DNA from: Leuctra nigra
Lineage: Eukaryota > Arthropoda > Insecta > Plecoptera > Leuctridae
Direction of reading: 5' to 3'
Length of the DNA stretch: 64,000 bases
Assembly: GCA_934045905.1 (NCBI GenBank)
Contig: OW203762.1
Span: forward strand, 42,819,702-42,883,701
Shown: positions 43,931 through 54,500 of the stretch, piece by piece
Layout: the number at the start of each line of letters is the position of its first letter
How positions within the stretch are numbered: the stretch's first letter is position 1
Program-made: the position numbers and the translations under genes
Notes under the pieces: generated by a model
Database searches by the model: none
Seen by the model: the letters and a program-made list of their open reading frames with translations, nothing else
Told to the model about the DNA's origin: nothing

Positions 43931-46900
43931 TTAGTTTCTCTTCTTGTCATGCGCATTGGCCTTCTTCTTGGGCAGACAACATCTGACCAGTGTTCTGAGC
44001 ATTAGGAAGACAAGTGCTAGGACAAGCAACGTGCCACCTCCGAGGACTGCCAGGACATCTAGGAGGTAGTATTGGTACCACGCCAGGTCGAGTGCTGCTG
44101 AGCGCATGTGGTACGCGCCTTTGTGTCGCATCACGTACTCGGACCAGAACACAGCCGTCTCCAGTGGCGTACGTGGTGTATCACGGAAGATGCGGGATAT
44201 CCTCTCGGCGCTCTCCTTGTATCTAACAGAAGAGAAGTCAATAATGTTTCATTCAATTGCATTGAATTTGACTACTATAAAAATCAATTTCTATAAATTA
44301 GATTTACATTTACTACCTAAAATATCATCGGGAACTGTCTAATCTAAATTTCTCTGAAATTTATATTATCATTTTTATATTTCCTTGTAAGCCCTTACTG
44401 TGGTTCTGTCAAGACTGTGTTGATTGCTTTCGAAACAGTCTCGGTTGTGATGCTTTCTATTGGAAGAAGATATCCGTAGCCAGACTGCACAGCTTGGTTC
44501 ATGTTCATCTTTTGATCTCCGAAGATGGGGATTCCGATCACTGGTTTGCCGTGGTACAATGACTCCTGTGTGCTGAGCAAACCTCCGTGGGTTATAAATA
44601 TCTTCACATAGGGATGCGCTGGAACAAAAACTAGGTATTCATTTCCCTTATTTATTTAGCAAGTGTCTTCGTCCTACACCCGGGAAAATATTTTGTTTGT
44701 TTGGATGTTAATTTTTTTAGATTTTTGTTTCAAATCAAACTAGTCTCTGAGCAAGCTGAAAATTGGCATTAATTTTAAAACCAATCTCTAAATACTTCAC
44801 ACATGTTTTAACAAATACCTGTGATAATGATGTTCAAATTAATATGATCTGCACAGCAAGTAGGTAACTATCACATGTTGTCTATCTAGACTTTGTGGTC
44901 AAATAAACATACTAATTCTACAAAATTTGGTTTGACATTTACGGTATAAAACCATTTTATCAATTTTATTTTCTTGTCTACATTATTGCGTTGTCCCTCT
45001 TACGAGTCTAATAATATTACCAAGTCTGATATGCGATCTGTTTGGTAACATCTAAAAGGTAGCTATTTGATAACAGGTCATTTCTAAATTTAAAAAAGAA
45101 CAGTATTTGGTAGATATAAGCATTTAAAAAAAGAATCATTAATGTACCTATAGAACATTGCTTGACAAGTAGGTAAGTTTCATATTTTTATTAAATTTTT
45201 GTTTCCTACCCAACAAGTCGGACTGAGGAAACCACTTGCCAAGTTTCACATTCTTGGGTTGTCCTGGTAAAACGTCGTCCTCCCATTTCCACAGAACCTT
45301 CTGTTTCAATGCACCGAATGCTTGTAGAAGTGCAGCTTTCTTTTCCGGCGCCAATTCAGAACTTTTCAGAATTGAGCCCATACTGAAGTAGATAACACCA
45401 TCTTTAGCAGAGTCAAGGAACTGTTGTAAATCCTAAAAAATTACAAAAGAAACAGATTAACTGCCCATTCCTCATGCCTGTTCCATAAACTAGTGGCAAG
45501 AGTTCTTACTGCTGGTAGCGGTTTCGTTGGTTTGATGTGAACGCCTCCAACCTCGATGATATTTGGCATGTATGGTCTCGCATAATTCAAACTGACGTGA
45601 TTGTTCAACAAGATAAGTGAAGTCTTCGTTTCCAATTCTCTAACATGCGGCAGAGGTCCAACACCAGCATCTCCAAAGTACTTCTGCATCATTCTATTCT
45701 GCTCTGGCATGTGGATGTATTTTCTTGCCAGTTTCTCATACATTCCAACGATTGAGTTGTGCAGTCGTTCGCAGAACGTCATATGTGTGCCATAGTTTAG
45801 TTGGAAGTTACTGATGTAAGCGTAAGAGAACGGATTGCCAACCGTTCCACCCGTTGATTCAAGTCCTCCGAAAGGGCATATTTGAATTGTGGGTATTTGG
45901 AATATGTGAGCAAATCCAAGTACACATTCATTAAAGAAATTTTCAGTGATAAGGACATCATATTGGTCAGTTGATGCAGTTTTCATGAATTCTTGAACTT
46001 GTGGTTTGGAAAGGAAGCTGTCACACATGGCTTTTCCTAACCCAAATAACATCAAGAGTTTTCCAAAACTGGTCGCTTCTCCCATTACAAAGAAGTTTGC
46101 TTTATCTGAAATAAAGTTGTAAAATAGGTAAAAATCATACTGGGGAATAATGTATATTGTGATTTGCGCATTATACAAAAATGTAATCTGTGTAACGTGG
46201 TAATTGTTAAAATTACACACTTGTAGGTCATAGAGTTGGTACCAAAGATCCTGGGTTTTACTTAAGGCCAGTCCAATTTTTCTGAGCTCTACTAAATTTA
46301 AACAGTTGTTTAGGACTATTGACATGTCTAACCAATGACTTTCCTCAATGACCACTATATAATATACCCATAATTCCATTTATTTTATTTTCGATTCGCA
46401 TAAGAAATATTGAAAAAAAATCATAAATATTTTGCCTTCAAATTTAAACATTGAACATTCAGCGTTATCCCGCTCATCCATTGAAATATTAAATTATTTT
46501 CCTTTATGTTTTCTGCTATAAAAACTAAACAATATGATATCATAATTTGTTAACTCCGAAGTTAAACTCGTGTTTTATTCCTGTTTTGCATTGCTGTGAG
46601 TGACTTGCTTTTTTTTGTTTATGTTGTGTTCATATCCAAATTATATTGATTTATGGATTGATCCATTTGATTATGTTTTTTTGTAACTGTACTGCGGACA
46701 ATAAAAATAAAACATATTAAAAATTCAAAGCAATGCTGAATGCTTAATGCTCTGCAAAATTTAAACAGTTGCTTATACTCGATTACCAAGGCATGCCAGG
46801 AACCAAAGACATTCCTAGAATAACCACTGTGAGTCCTGGCCATGGATACACCAGGAAGTGGATCCATAAAGAGAGATTTTACAGAATCCCAGAGATTTTG

Positions 46901-48736
46901 ATTGAGATTTTGTTTAAAGTCTCGGGTTAATTAAACAAAATCTCAACAATATCTCTGGGATTCTGTAGAATCTCTCTTTGTGGATCCACTTCCAGTTCTT
47001 GTAGGATTTCGAGTCAATTTTGAGAAAAAAAAATTATCAAACTCAGAATTAATTAAGAATGAAGAATAGGGAATATGCACACATTTATTAAAGATTATAT
47101 TTCAGAATAACAACATATTTGTTAGTAAACACACTATTTTCTTTTTCAGTCACACTCAAAAGAGTAAATTTTCATTCATTATGAAATCCAAAATCAGTTG
47201 ACATTTTGGCCGGAAAACAGTATTTCTGACATTTCCTAACGATAGTGACATCATTTTATCAACCAACAATGCTGTTGCCATGATTACAATAAATTATGAC
47301 ATCACTCGTTAGGTAATGTCAGGATCACTATTTTCCCGCCAATATTTCCACTGAATTTATATGACATATTTATGAATGAAAATTTACACTTTTGAGTTGG
47401 AAAAGAGTGTGTTTTACTAATATTTATCTTGTTAATTTGAAAAATTCTACTTTAACCGCTTTAAAAAACTTTTGCATATTCCCTATTATGAATCAATTTC
47501 GAGACGTTTTGAAGTGTAGGTATTTTGCTTACAAATTTTCTCACTTGAGGTGTGAGTTGCGTGTACCCACCTTTCCCTGCAGGGCGTTTTTGATTTTGGA
47601 CCCTTTGAAATCAAATTGAGACGTTTTCATATGCATTTTGTTCACAAATTTCAACAGGTCTCCACTCGTGCCCATAAAAGTTGAAATTATCTGCTTCTTA
47701 TCAGCTTACCTAGTACATCAGCTGGCTGTATATTAAGGTTAATGAGTTTGATATTTTTCGATAGATTTTTCTGCGGCAGTACACTAATCACTGTTACATC
47801 GTGGCCTTTTTCAGCAAGTCCATTAACAACAGAAAATAGCACATTCAAGTGGCTAGTAGCAGACGAGGGAAATATGGCAAGAATCCTTCCAGCATCTGAG
47901 ACACTGGCCAAACCAGCCAACAGCAGCACGGCCACAACCACTTTCTGCAAACAATGTGCATGTTAAACATTATTCTAATACTTGGAAAACGCTCAGTGTA
48001 ACGCGTTGATAGATGAGCACCGATACGCTGCTACATCCCAACCGAACATTCCACTGAATCAAAATAGCAAACAACATTATTACTGATTTTCTATGCACCT
48101 TGCTTGCCATCTGAAACCTATGCACGCACCTTGCCATCGGTTCTTTTCAATCAAACTCTTCTGACTGCTATTTGAAAACTCAAAAATTGCATTAAATCTG
48201 TTAATGCTGAAATAATTGGGCTGAAAATATAAAAATATTAGATAAATCTGGGTTGGTCTTGATCGCCATGCAAAATTTGAACTTACCTAATCGGAAAATT
48301 TGATTTTCTTCCAATCGGATGATATTATTTAAACTTTAAACCAATTGGAGGATTTGGCGGCAATTGTCAAGGTTGACAAAATGTTGGTCATTGACCTTGC
48401 AAAATTAAAATTTGATCTGATCAACCAATCAGAAGATACAGTTTTAAAAATTTGTACTAATCAACGGATTTCGAAAAATGTGGGTCTGCACACCCCTATA
48501 CACACACGGAGGGACGACGCGATCGGATAACACAATCCAACTCGTTGCGTCCGCGTCAATCATGACTTTATACCGACCGAAGTGTATTATACCTCACATT
48601 GACGCTCTTGTTGAGCTCAATGATGTAATTACATCATTGTTGAATGTTGATATAATCAATATTAAGCACATGTATAACGTCCAGCATAATGTCCAGATAT
48701 TCGAAATTCTACTTACTACTACACTATACATACCAT
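43931..48736 (-). CDS. UDP-glycosyltransferase A (UGT-A), six exons, about 522 aa
   Basis: Coding exons on the minus strand are 48734-48736 (ATG only), 47710-47944, 45510-46105, 45210-45432, 44399-44618 and 43931-44222; all junctions are GT-AG and in phase. The protein has a signal peptide ending about SVSDA, then RILAIFP with a SH pair at the usual catalytic His position, NECVLGFAH and PFGG. The nucleotide-sugar binding signature is [10 protein letters not shown] with [13 protein letters not shown] and [16 protein letters not shown]-terminal membrane helix ([21 protein letters not shown]) and a cytosolic KKRN tail, an ER-retention KKXX motif, complete it. From family knowledge it conjugates small lipophilic toxins, pigments or hormones with UDP-sugars in the ER lumen. 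Exon 1 is the weakest call, supported by a homologous ATG-GT pair at 49773. Confidence 0.9.
46853..46993. repeat. Foldback hairpin with arms of about 60 bp
   Basis: GGAAGTGGATCC starts a left arm that pairs with a right arm ending GGATCCACTTCC, through AAAGAGAGATT and CAGAATCCCAGAGAT blocks with a few mismatches and a short spacer. It lies in UGT-A intron 2. The bases upstream of the left arm (GACATTCCTAGAATAACCAC) resemble 16294-16315. Confidence 0.78.
47069..47483. mobile_element. TA-flanked MITE, TIR GGGAATATGCA
   Basis: GGGAATATGCA and TGCATATTCCC bound 415 bp, with TA on both sides (47067-47068 and 47484-47485). A second inverted pair inside (CTCAAAAGAGTAAATTTTCA and near complement) gives a long foldback. 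TTTTGGCCGGAAAA and GTTGCCATG blocks link it to the 10232-10663 element. It lies in UGT-A intron 2. Confidence 0.75.
47975..48500 (-). repeat. GAGCGAGCG...CCTAGT repeat, diverged minus copy
   Basis: GGAAAACGCTCAGTGTAACG at the low end is the reversed 3' end of the family. Blocks near 48195-48480 match its interior, for example GGATTTCGAAAA then CTGCACACCCC. It covers most of UGT-A intron 1 and is older than the copies at 8304 and 59706. Confidence 0.6.
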
Positions 48737-48870
48737 TTTCTTCTTGTGTTGGTGTGATTTGATGGAGAAACAGACAGCTATTCTCCAGCAATGGTCCGAG
48801 GGAAGACTGTTTAGATGTGTTTAGTAAAGGATCGATAAGCCTTGACAAGTGCACTATCATTATCATTATC
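48734..48870 (-). promoter_or_regulatory. UGT-A candidate promoter and first exon (P1)
   Basis: On the minus strand the segment ends GAAGAAAATG then donor GTATGT. Spliced to 47944 this gives M-KVVVAV, a normal UGT signal start. The whole 130-bp segment aligns with 49773-49890 (shared AGTCTTC, GTTTCTC, AAGAAAATGGTA). Such conservation outside a repeat points to a duplicated promoter with 5' UTR. Confidence 0.5.
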
Positions 48871-49034
48871 ATCTCATCGTCATACTTATATTAATCTACA
48901 GACAGTTGACCTTGAACAATGTGTGAAATCGCTCTGCAGCCGAGTACAAATGTCGGCTATTCAAACCTAAAATCACCTGTGGAATGCGTGTTTAAAAGAC
49001 CAAAAAATACTAGATATTGCAGGTAACCACAGAC

Positions 49035-49165
49035 TTCTTGACGCCTCGTTCAGAAGGCTGTGATCCAAACAAGTGTTTGTGTTATCTGTCAAACAAACAT
49101 GCTGCTTTTGGTGAATACCTAAACATGATTTTCGAAAGAAAATGAATAAGTATGTGCTGTATACA
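49035..49165. repeat. Relic of the composite-repeat foldback module
   Basis: CTTGACGC, AATCTGTCAA-like and TGCTGCTTTTGGTGAATA blocks, followed by a weak TGTGCTGTA match, align with 33835-33930 of the composite repeat, with many differences. It shows an older presence of the family in this spacer. Confidence 0.5.
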
Positions 49166-49194
49166 GTATACACATATTCACGTACGTGTACAGT

Positions 49195-49403
49195 CACCTC
49201 CAAGTGTTCGTACTGTGTTTCTCATAAGAGCACAATGTATAAAACGGTAGGAACACTTGGAGGTGGGTGTACACGCTAAATTTGATTGAGTGAAAATCGT
49301 TCAAAAATGAGTTAAATCCACTCAAAAATGTTACGAAATTGTTCCTTTTTTGAGTGGATTTAAATCATTTTTGAGCGATTTTCAATCAATCAAATTCATT
49401 AGC
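49195..49403. repeat. Two adjacent foldback hairpins
   Basis: The first (49195-49265) pairs CACCTCCAAGTGTTC with GAACACTTGGAGGTG. The second (49275-49403) pairs arms of about 55 bp, starting GCTAAATTTGATTGAGTGAA, with a few mismatches and includes TGAGTGGATTTAA. They may be two small MITEs side by side. No target duplications were seen. Confidence 0.72.
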
Positions 49404-49415
49404 ATGTTCGTAAAC

Positions 49416-49619
49416 ATGTACTACTTGGCTAAAGTAAAAAACGGTATTTTAACGAAATAAATTGGCTGCCTGGTCAGATTCCTTTACAATCAGTCATTTG
49501 CTATGTCTACTAGAGTTGATGATGCGGTATGGCATATACTTCATCGCATGACGTCATAATATTTATATCAGCCAATACGTTTCTTTCGAATACTGTTTTT
49601 ACATTTTGGCCAAGTGCAC
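49416..49619. mobile_element. GTACTACTTGGC MITE, member 4
   Basis: ATGTACTACTTGGC and GGCCAAGTGCACAT bound about 204 bp. The left subterminal AAAGTAAAAAACGGTA and the internal TCCTTTACAATCAGTC match member 2 at 28484. It sits between the two UGT-A promoter copies. Confidence 0.7.
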
Positions 49620-49772
49620 ATCTTTCACTTAGCCGCAATAGCGAATCAAATCGAAGGCAGTCTGTTTCCGCTATTGGCTTGAAGCGAAAGATGTACGTGT
49701 ACTATATCTCATTAGTCATTTTGAGAGTTACACAATCGCTCTACATGGCTTCTATTTTTTACTTTTACGTAC

Positions 49773-49890
49773 CATTTTTCTTCTCGTGTGTTTGATATTG
49801 ACGAGAAACAGTGAGAGTTCTTCTCTAACAGTGGTATGAGTGAAGACTAATATAGTTAGGGGATCATTCAGCCTTGAGAAGATTCAATTG
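49773..49890 (-). promoter_or_regulatory. Duplicate UGT promoter/first exon (P2)
   Basis: This aligns with P1 (48734-48870) along about 120 bp and also ends GAAGAAAAATG followed by a donor-like GTACGT. It lies about 1 kb upstream of P1 on the same strand and downstream of UGT-B. It could be an alternative first exon of UGT-A or all that remains of a deleted third UGT copy. Confidence 0.5.
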
Positions 49891-50464
49891 ATAATGATTT
49901 GCAAATTTCAGTGACAGATTGCGTAACATACCTACATTAGAAGTGCATAAAGCGTGGCAAGAATCTCGAGGAGAAATAAAAAGTGTCTCTTTCATCTCAA
50001 GATAAGGGCAATTTTAAGTAAATAATTATCAATTACACTCTAGTTTTATGTTTGAACTAATTGCTATGTCCAGATATACACTCGAGGCTCTTTCTTGTGT
50101 GGATCACGACACCGCATGGATGTCCGATACGATACGTCTTCAACCCAACAGCTACGATGGTGCCGACAAAAAATGCTCCAGTCTCCAATTACACAAATCA
50201 AAGCACGAAACAGACTTGAGACTCCCTCCTTTTTCGGCCGAGTAATCAGACTCCAATAAAATACATAATCTAACTGATGCAGATTAATTGCTGAGAGAGT
50301 TGAACTTAATTAAATAAATGTTGTTAAATGAATTTGTAGGCCACTGGAGTGCACTTGTAGTATCTGTATTCCTAAGTAGTTACCTAAAATAAAAGCAATT
50401 TTAATTTGTATTTAAAATCATTATAATTTTTTACTCCGACTAGAGATTATATAGTGACCTACTA

Positions 50465-50640
50465 TACTGCACAAAAGCCCTTATTTGTAAATTACTGCCA
50501 AGCACCTCCGCTCCTAAAATGATTGATATCTAAGTAATAGCGAGGTCACAAGCTAAACATTACGCACTGAACATTCGTAAACTCATTCCGTCCAGTTACT
50601 GCGCTGTCCAGCGCTACTTTTAAAAACTTTGTGTCGGAAT
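50465..50640. repeat. Relic related to the 942-bp palindrome arm
   Basis: ACTGCCAAGCACCTCC, TTCGTAAACTCATT and CCAGTTACTGC occur in the same order as in 52229-52350 of the large palindrome, with substantial divergence. It is a decayed single arm of that family. Confidence 0.55.
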
Positions 50641-50756
50641 TTGTCATAGTAGTACTAGTACACTTCGCAATTTATTTGTTTTTTTCTTGAAATATCTTTT
50701 TAAGGGGACCCTGTAGTGCCTGCTGCCTATGTGAAATAAGTCAACTTCATGTAGTG

Positions 50757-51021
50757 TTTAACGTCGCACTGTTCTGCAACTAGGCTAATAATGACGGATT
50801 AATGATTATGATGTTGTTTGGGAGATGATGGTGAAGAGTATTTAAAGATGGAAGGTGGGAAGGAGGCGGTCGTGGCCTATTAGTAGGGTACCTTCTCAAC
50901 ATTTGCCGGTCAACTGAGGGAATATCACGAAGAAACCCCAGTCATGTCGAAGGATGGGTGGGGGAATCGAAACCCGGACCTCCGGAATACAAGTCAGAGC
51001 GTTACCTCTGAGCCAAACCAT
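50757..51021 (-). mobile_element. tRNA-derived SINE, copy 1
   Basis: On the minus strand it opens with a tRNA-like head: A box TGGCTCAGAGGTAACGC and B box GGTTTCGATTCCC. A body follows with AGGCCACGACCGCCTCC and CACCATCATCTCCC, ending GTGCGACGTTAAACAC. It is diverged from copy 2 at 59911-60200 and has no clear poly-A tail. Confidence 0.82.
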
Positions 51022-51038
51022 TTTTTTTTGATTTTGGG

Positions 51039-51275
51039 TCGAGATACTCACATTCTACTTATTGCTTGATATTTGGTCTGGAGCTACTCACATTCTACTA
51101 ATTGCATAATATTTTGGTCTGGAGCTACTCACATTCTACTTATTGCATAATATTTTGGTCTAGCTACTCACATTCTACTTATTGCATAATATTTTTGTCT
51201 GGAGCTACTCACATTCTACTTATTGCTTGATATTTAGTCTGGAGATACTTACATTCTACTTATTGCTTGATATGT
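51039..51275. repeat. Tandem repeat of about 43 bp, 5-6 units
   Basis: Units built on GAGCTACTCACATTCTACTT and ATTGCATAATATTTTGGTCT repeat five to six times with small indels. The array directly follows the SINE head, a position where minisatellites often grow. No coding role is seen. Confidence 0.85.
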
Positions 51276-51541
51276 GTGCTGATTATTCGTAATGATTATA
51301 TTGTTGCGTAGATAATTTATTTTCGTACTAGTGTTCAAACGCCCAGAATTCAGAATCGTGTTGCTTATATTATGTTTGTTTGTGCACTAATAAACTATTT
51401 AATTAGTTAATTAGAAACTTATATTTTAAAATATAAAACATGACTTTAAATACTTTTAAAACTTATACATAAGATAAAAAAATATGTAAAAAACTTGAAT
51501 TAACGTAGAAGCAACAATAATTGTACATTATACTGTGAGCA

Positions 51542-51547
51542 TTTATT
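51542..51547 (-). terminator. UGT-B polyadenylation signal
   Basis: AATAAA on the minus strand, 49 bases after the UGT-B stop codon, is well placed for mRNA 3' end formation. Confidence 0.6.
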
Positions 51548-51595
51548 TAACTTTTAGTTCATTTTGGGTGCCGAAAACTAACTTATTAAAATAAT

Positions 51596-54500
51596 TTAGT
51601 TTCTCTTCTTCTTGTCTTGTGCTTTGGCCTTCTTCTTGGGCAGGCAACATCTAAGCAGTGTTCTGAGCGTTAGGAAGACAAGTGCTAGCACAAGCAACGC
51701 GCCACCTCCGAGGACTGCGAGGACATCTAGGAGGTAGTATTGGTACCACGTCAGGTCGAGTGCTGCTGAGCGCATGTGGTACGCGCCTTTGTGTCGCATC
51801 ACGTACTCGGACCAGAACACAGCCGTCTCCAGTGGCGTACGTGGCTGATCACGGAAGATGCGGGATATCCTCTCGGCGCTCTCCTTGTAGCTAACAGAAC
51901 AGGAGTCTTGAAAACACAACTGGATCGCAAATGTTTTGACTGACTGATGTCTAGTACCTACTGACAACTGCACGCTCAGTGCAGTGTCATTTGTTACTCG
52001 TCATTGTTAATCGTATACACTGATTTTTTTTTCCGAGTTGATTTTATTAGTACCTACAAAAACCTTATTTTTAGATCGTCACAATCATTAGCCCTGCTCA
52101 AGCATATTTGCGTAAATTTGTATGGTTCTGTATTTAATAACATGTGTGTCGAATTAATATGAACAAAGTTCGGTTCATTACTTTCCAGAAACTTCTATGT
52201 TGTACAAAAACAAAAACTTGTATATAGACTGCCAAGCACCTTTCCCCCTAAAAGGATTGCGATCTAAAAGAAGGTCCCAGCAATAATATATTGTTGAAAC
52301 ATTTTCGCACTTAAAATTCGTGAAATCATTTCGCCCAGTTACTGCCGCCAAGCACGACATTATAAACCAAACATTGTGCCCAAATTTAAGATTGAGAAAA
52401 TCTCTATGTGAACCATCATAGTATAAACTTTAAAACAATTATAATCATTTAAAACGAAAAATAGAAAGTATTCAAATTTTAAAAACGTTAACGAAATCAA
52501 TTTAAAAACATTTTTTTTACATAACTTAAAATACAAATAAAAAAAATATTTAAAATTAAATTAAAAAAAAATTAAAAGTAAAAAAAAAAAAAAAAAGCTT
52601 GGCGCATTGTGTCAAGGAGGGGGCAACATAAAAAGAAGATGTCGACCAAGGAGACGACGATAGAAAGAAGGAAGAAGAAGATGATGAAGGAGAAGAAGGA
52701 AGAAGTCAACATGACGGTGCAAAAACAATGCGCCAAGCTATATTTGTATTTTTTTTACTTTTAATTTTTTTTTAATTTAATTTTAAATATTTTTTTTATT
52801 TGTATTTTAAGTTATGTAAAAAAATGTTTTTAAATTGATTTTGTTAACGTTTTTAAAATTTGAATACTTTCTATTTTTCGTTTTAAATGATTATAATTGT
52901 TTTAAAGTTTATACTATGATGGTTCACATAGAGATTTTCTCAATCTTAAATTTGGGCACAATGTTTGGTTTATAATGTCGTGCTTGGCGGCAGTAACTGG
53001 GCGAAATGATTTCACGAATTTTAAGTGCGAAAATGTTTCAACAATATATTATTGCTGGGACCTTCTTTAAGATCGCAATCCTTTTAGGGGGAAAGGTGCT
53101 TGGCAGTCTATATACAAGTTTTTGTTTTTGTACAACATGTCACATGAGGTAAAAGTTTATAGCAGCTTTCATTGATGATTGAGTGTTACCTGTCATTGCA
53201 TTGTTAACGCCAACAACGTCACTTCTTGTCTAAAGTTTTCTGTTTTTCTTCCAATAGTTCCAAAGATAGTATAACGAAAGGGTCAATTTCTTTTGGTTGA
53301 ATATGAGTTATCTCAACTTTTAAATTGTTAAAAGTTCAAAACTTTGAGTCATGTGAATAACGTAAATTGTAGGTGTATTGTTCCGGTGTAGACCGGAATT
53401 TGTGCGTCATCTCGTACTACGCATATTTGTTGCCAATTGGTAAACTGAAAGGTTCACGAAAGGATTGTAAATGCGTTTTCCTCAATTTTTAATTCTTCCA
53501 GGTTTACTTTTTTATGTCATATAACTCAATTGGTAAAGCGTGCAGATGTTTACAACACATTTTAAATAAAATCAGAATGGTTTTTGGAAGGCAATGTAAC
53601 TTAAAAGAACAAAATTACTAAACTTTCCAGTTCCTGGAAACTTTCCAGTTCCTGGAAACTTTCCAGGTAACTTTCTAGTTCTTTATTTGAACGGAACTAG
53701 GAACTGAAACTAGTTCCTTTTTGTTCAATGGAACTGGAACAAGTTCCTTGTTTGAGGAACTTACCCAACACTGCTGTTTAGTTATAGTCCCACCATGGAT
53801 TATACCTCAATTTCTTCATCCAGCAGTTTGAAAACGTACCAAAAATGGGTGTATGCAGAATATTATGTATATTTAATTTTCTATTACATAGGGGTGGTTT
53901 CTTAAAATTTGGGGATGTTTGCGTAAGGGTGTAAGTACCGTACGGTATGGGTTATTTCAAATAGAATGTGTATATCAAATTTTGTTTGAGATCGGTCAAA
54001 GGGTGTATATGAAGTATATAAGAAAGAACGTTCATACCAAGGAGCGTTTTCCTAGTTTATACATCGAGACACTTATACTTATTTTAAAGGAATTACGGCA
54101 AAGGATGTGGCCATTTAATACTGCCTTGTTGTGAAAATTGATTTTGAAGATTTCAACCTAGAATTCCTTTAAGATTAACTATCTGAGCCACCTGGTGTTT
54201 ATAGTGCTGGTGGGAAGGAGTAGGACGTATATCATTAACACAAAACACACCAACACACGAACAAACCAACAAAGAACGGTCAACCTGAATATACTGACTG
54301 ATTGCCATGATACCAGAGAAGCTAAAGCACTATTTTTGCCGGAGAACAGTCACACAATCCTAGATCACACGCTTATAAATTCCCTAAGGTGTCTACCGCT
54401 TCCATCGGTAGTATGTAATTAAATAAAAATCAATGAACCTACACATATTTTGTTTAAATCTCACTAAACGACAATTAACATTAAAAAATCTCTATTGACT

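Noticed and set aside
48099..48110. ATGGCAAGCAAG then GTGCAT as UGT-A exon 1 (minus)
   Set aside because: It is in phase, but lies within a diverged interspersed repeat and has a weaker donor than the ATG-GT pair at 48734, which has a homologous twin.
48717..48731. ATGTATAGTGTAGTA then GTAAGT as an alternative UGT-A exon 1
   Set aside because: The donor is excellent and the phase fits (M-Y-S-V-V), but the upstream ATG in AAAATGG would be used first and the twin at 49773 lacks this second ATG. It remains a possible variant.
51039..51275. Possible CRISPR-like array
   Set aside because: Units are contiguous tandem repeats without unique spacers, in a eukaryotic genome.
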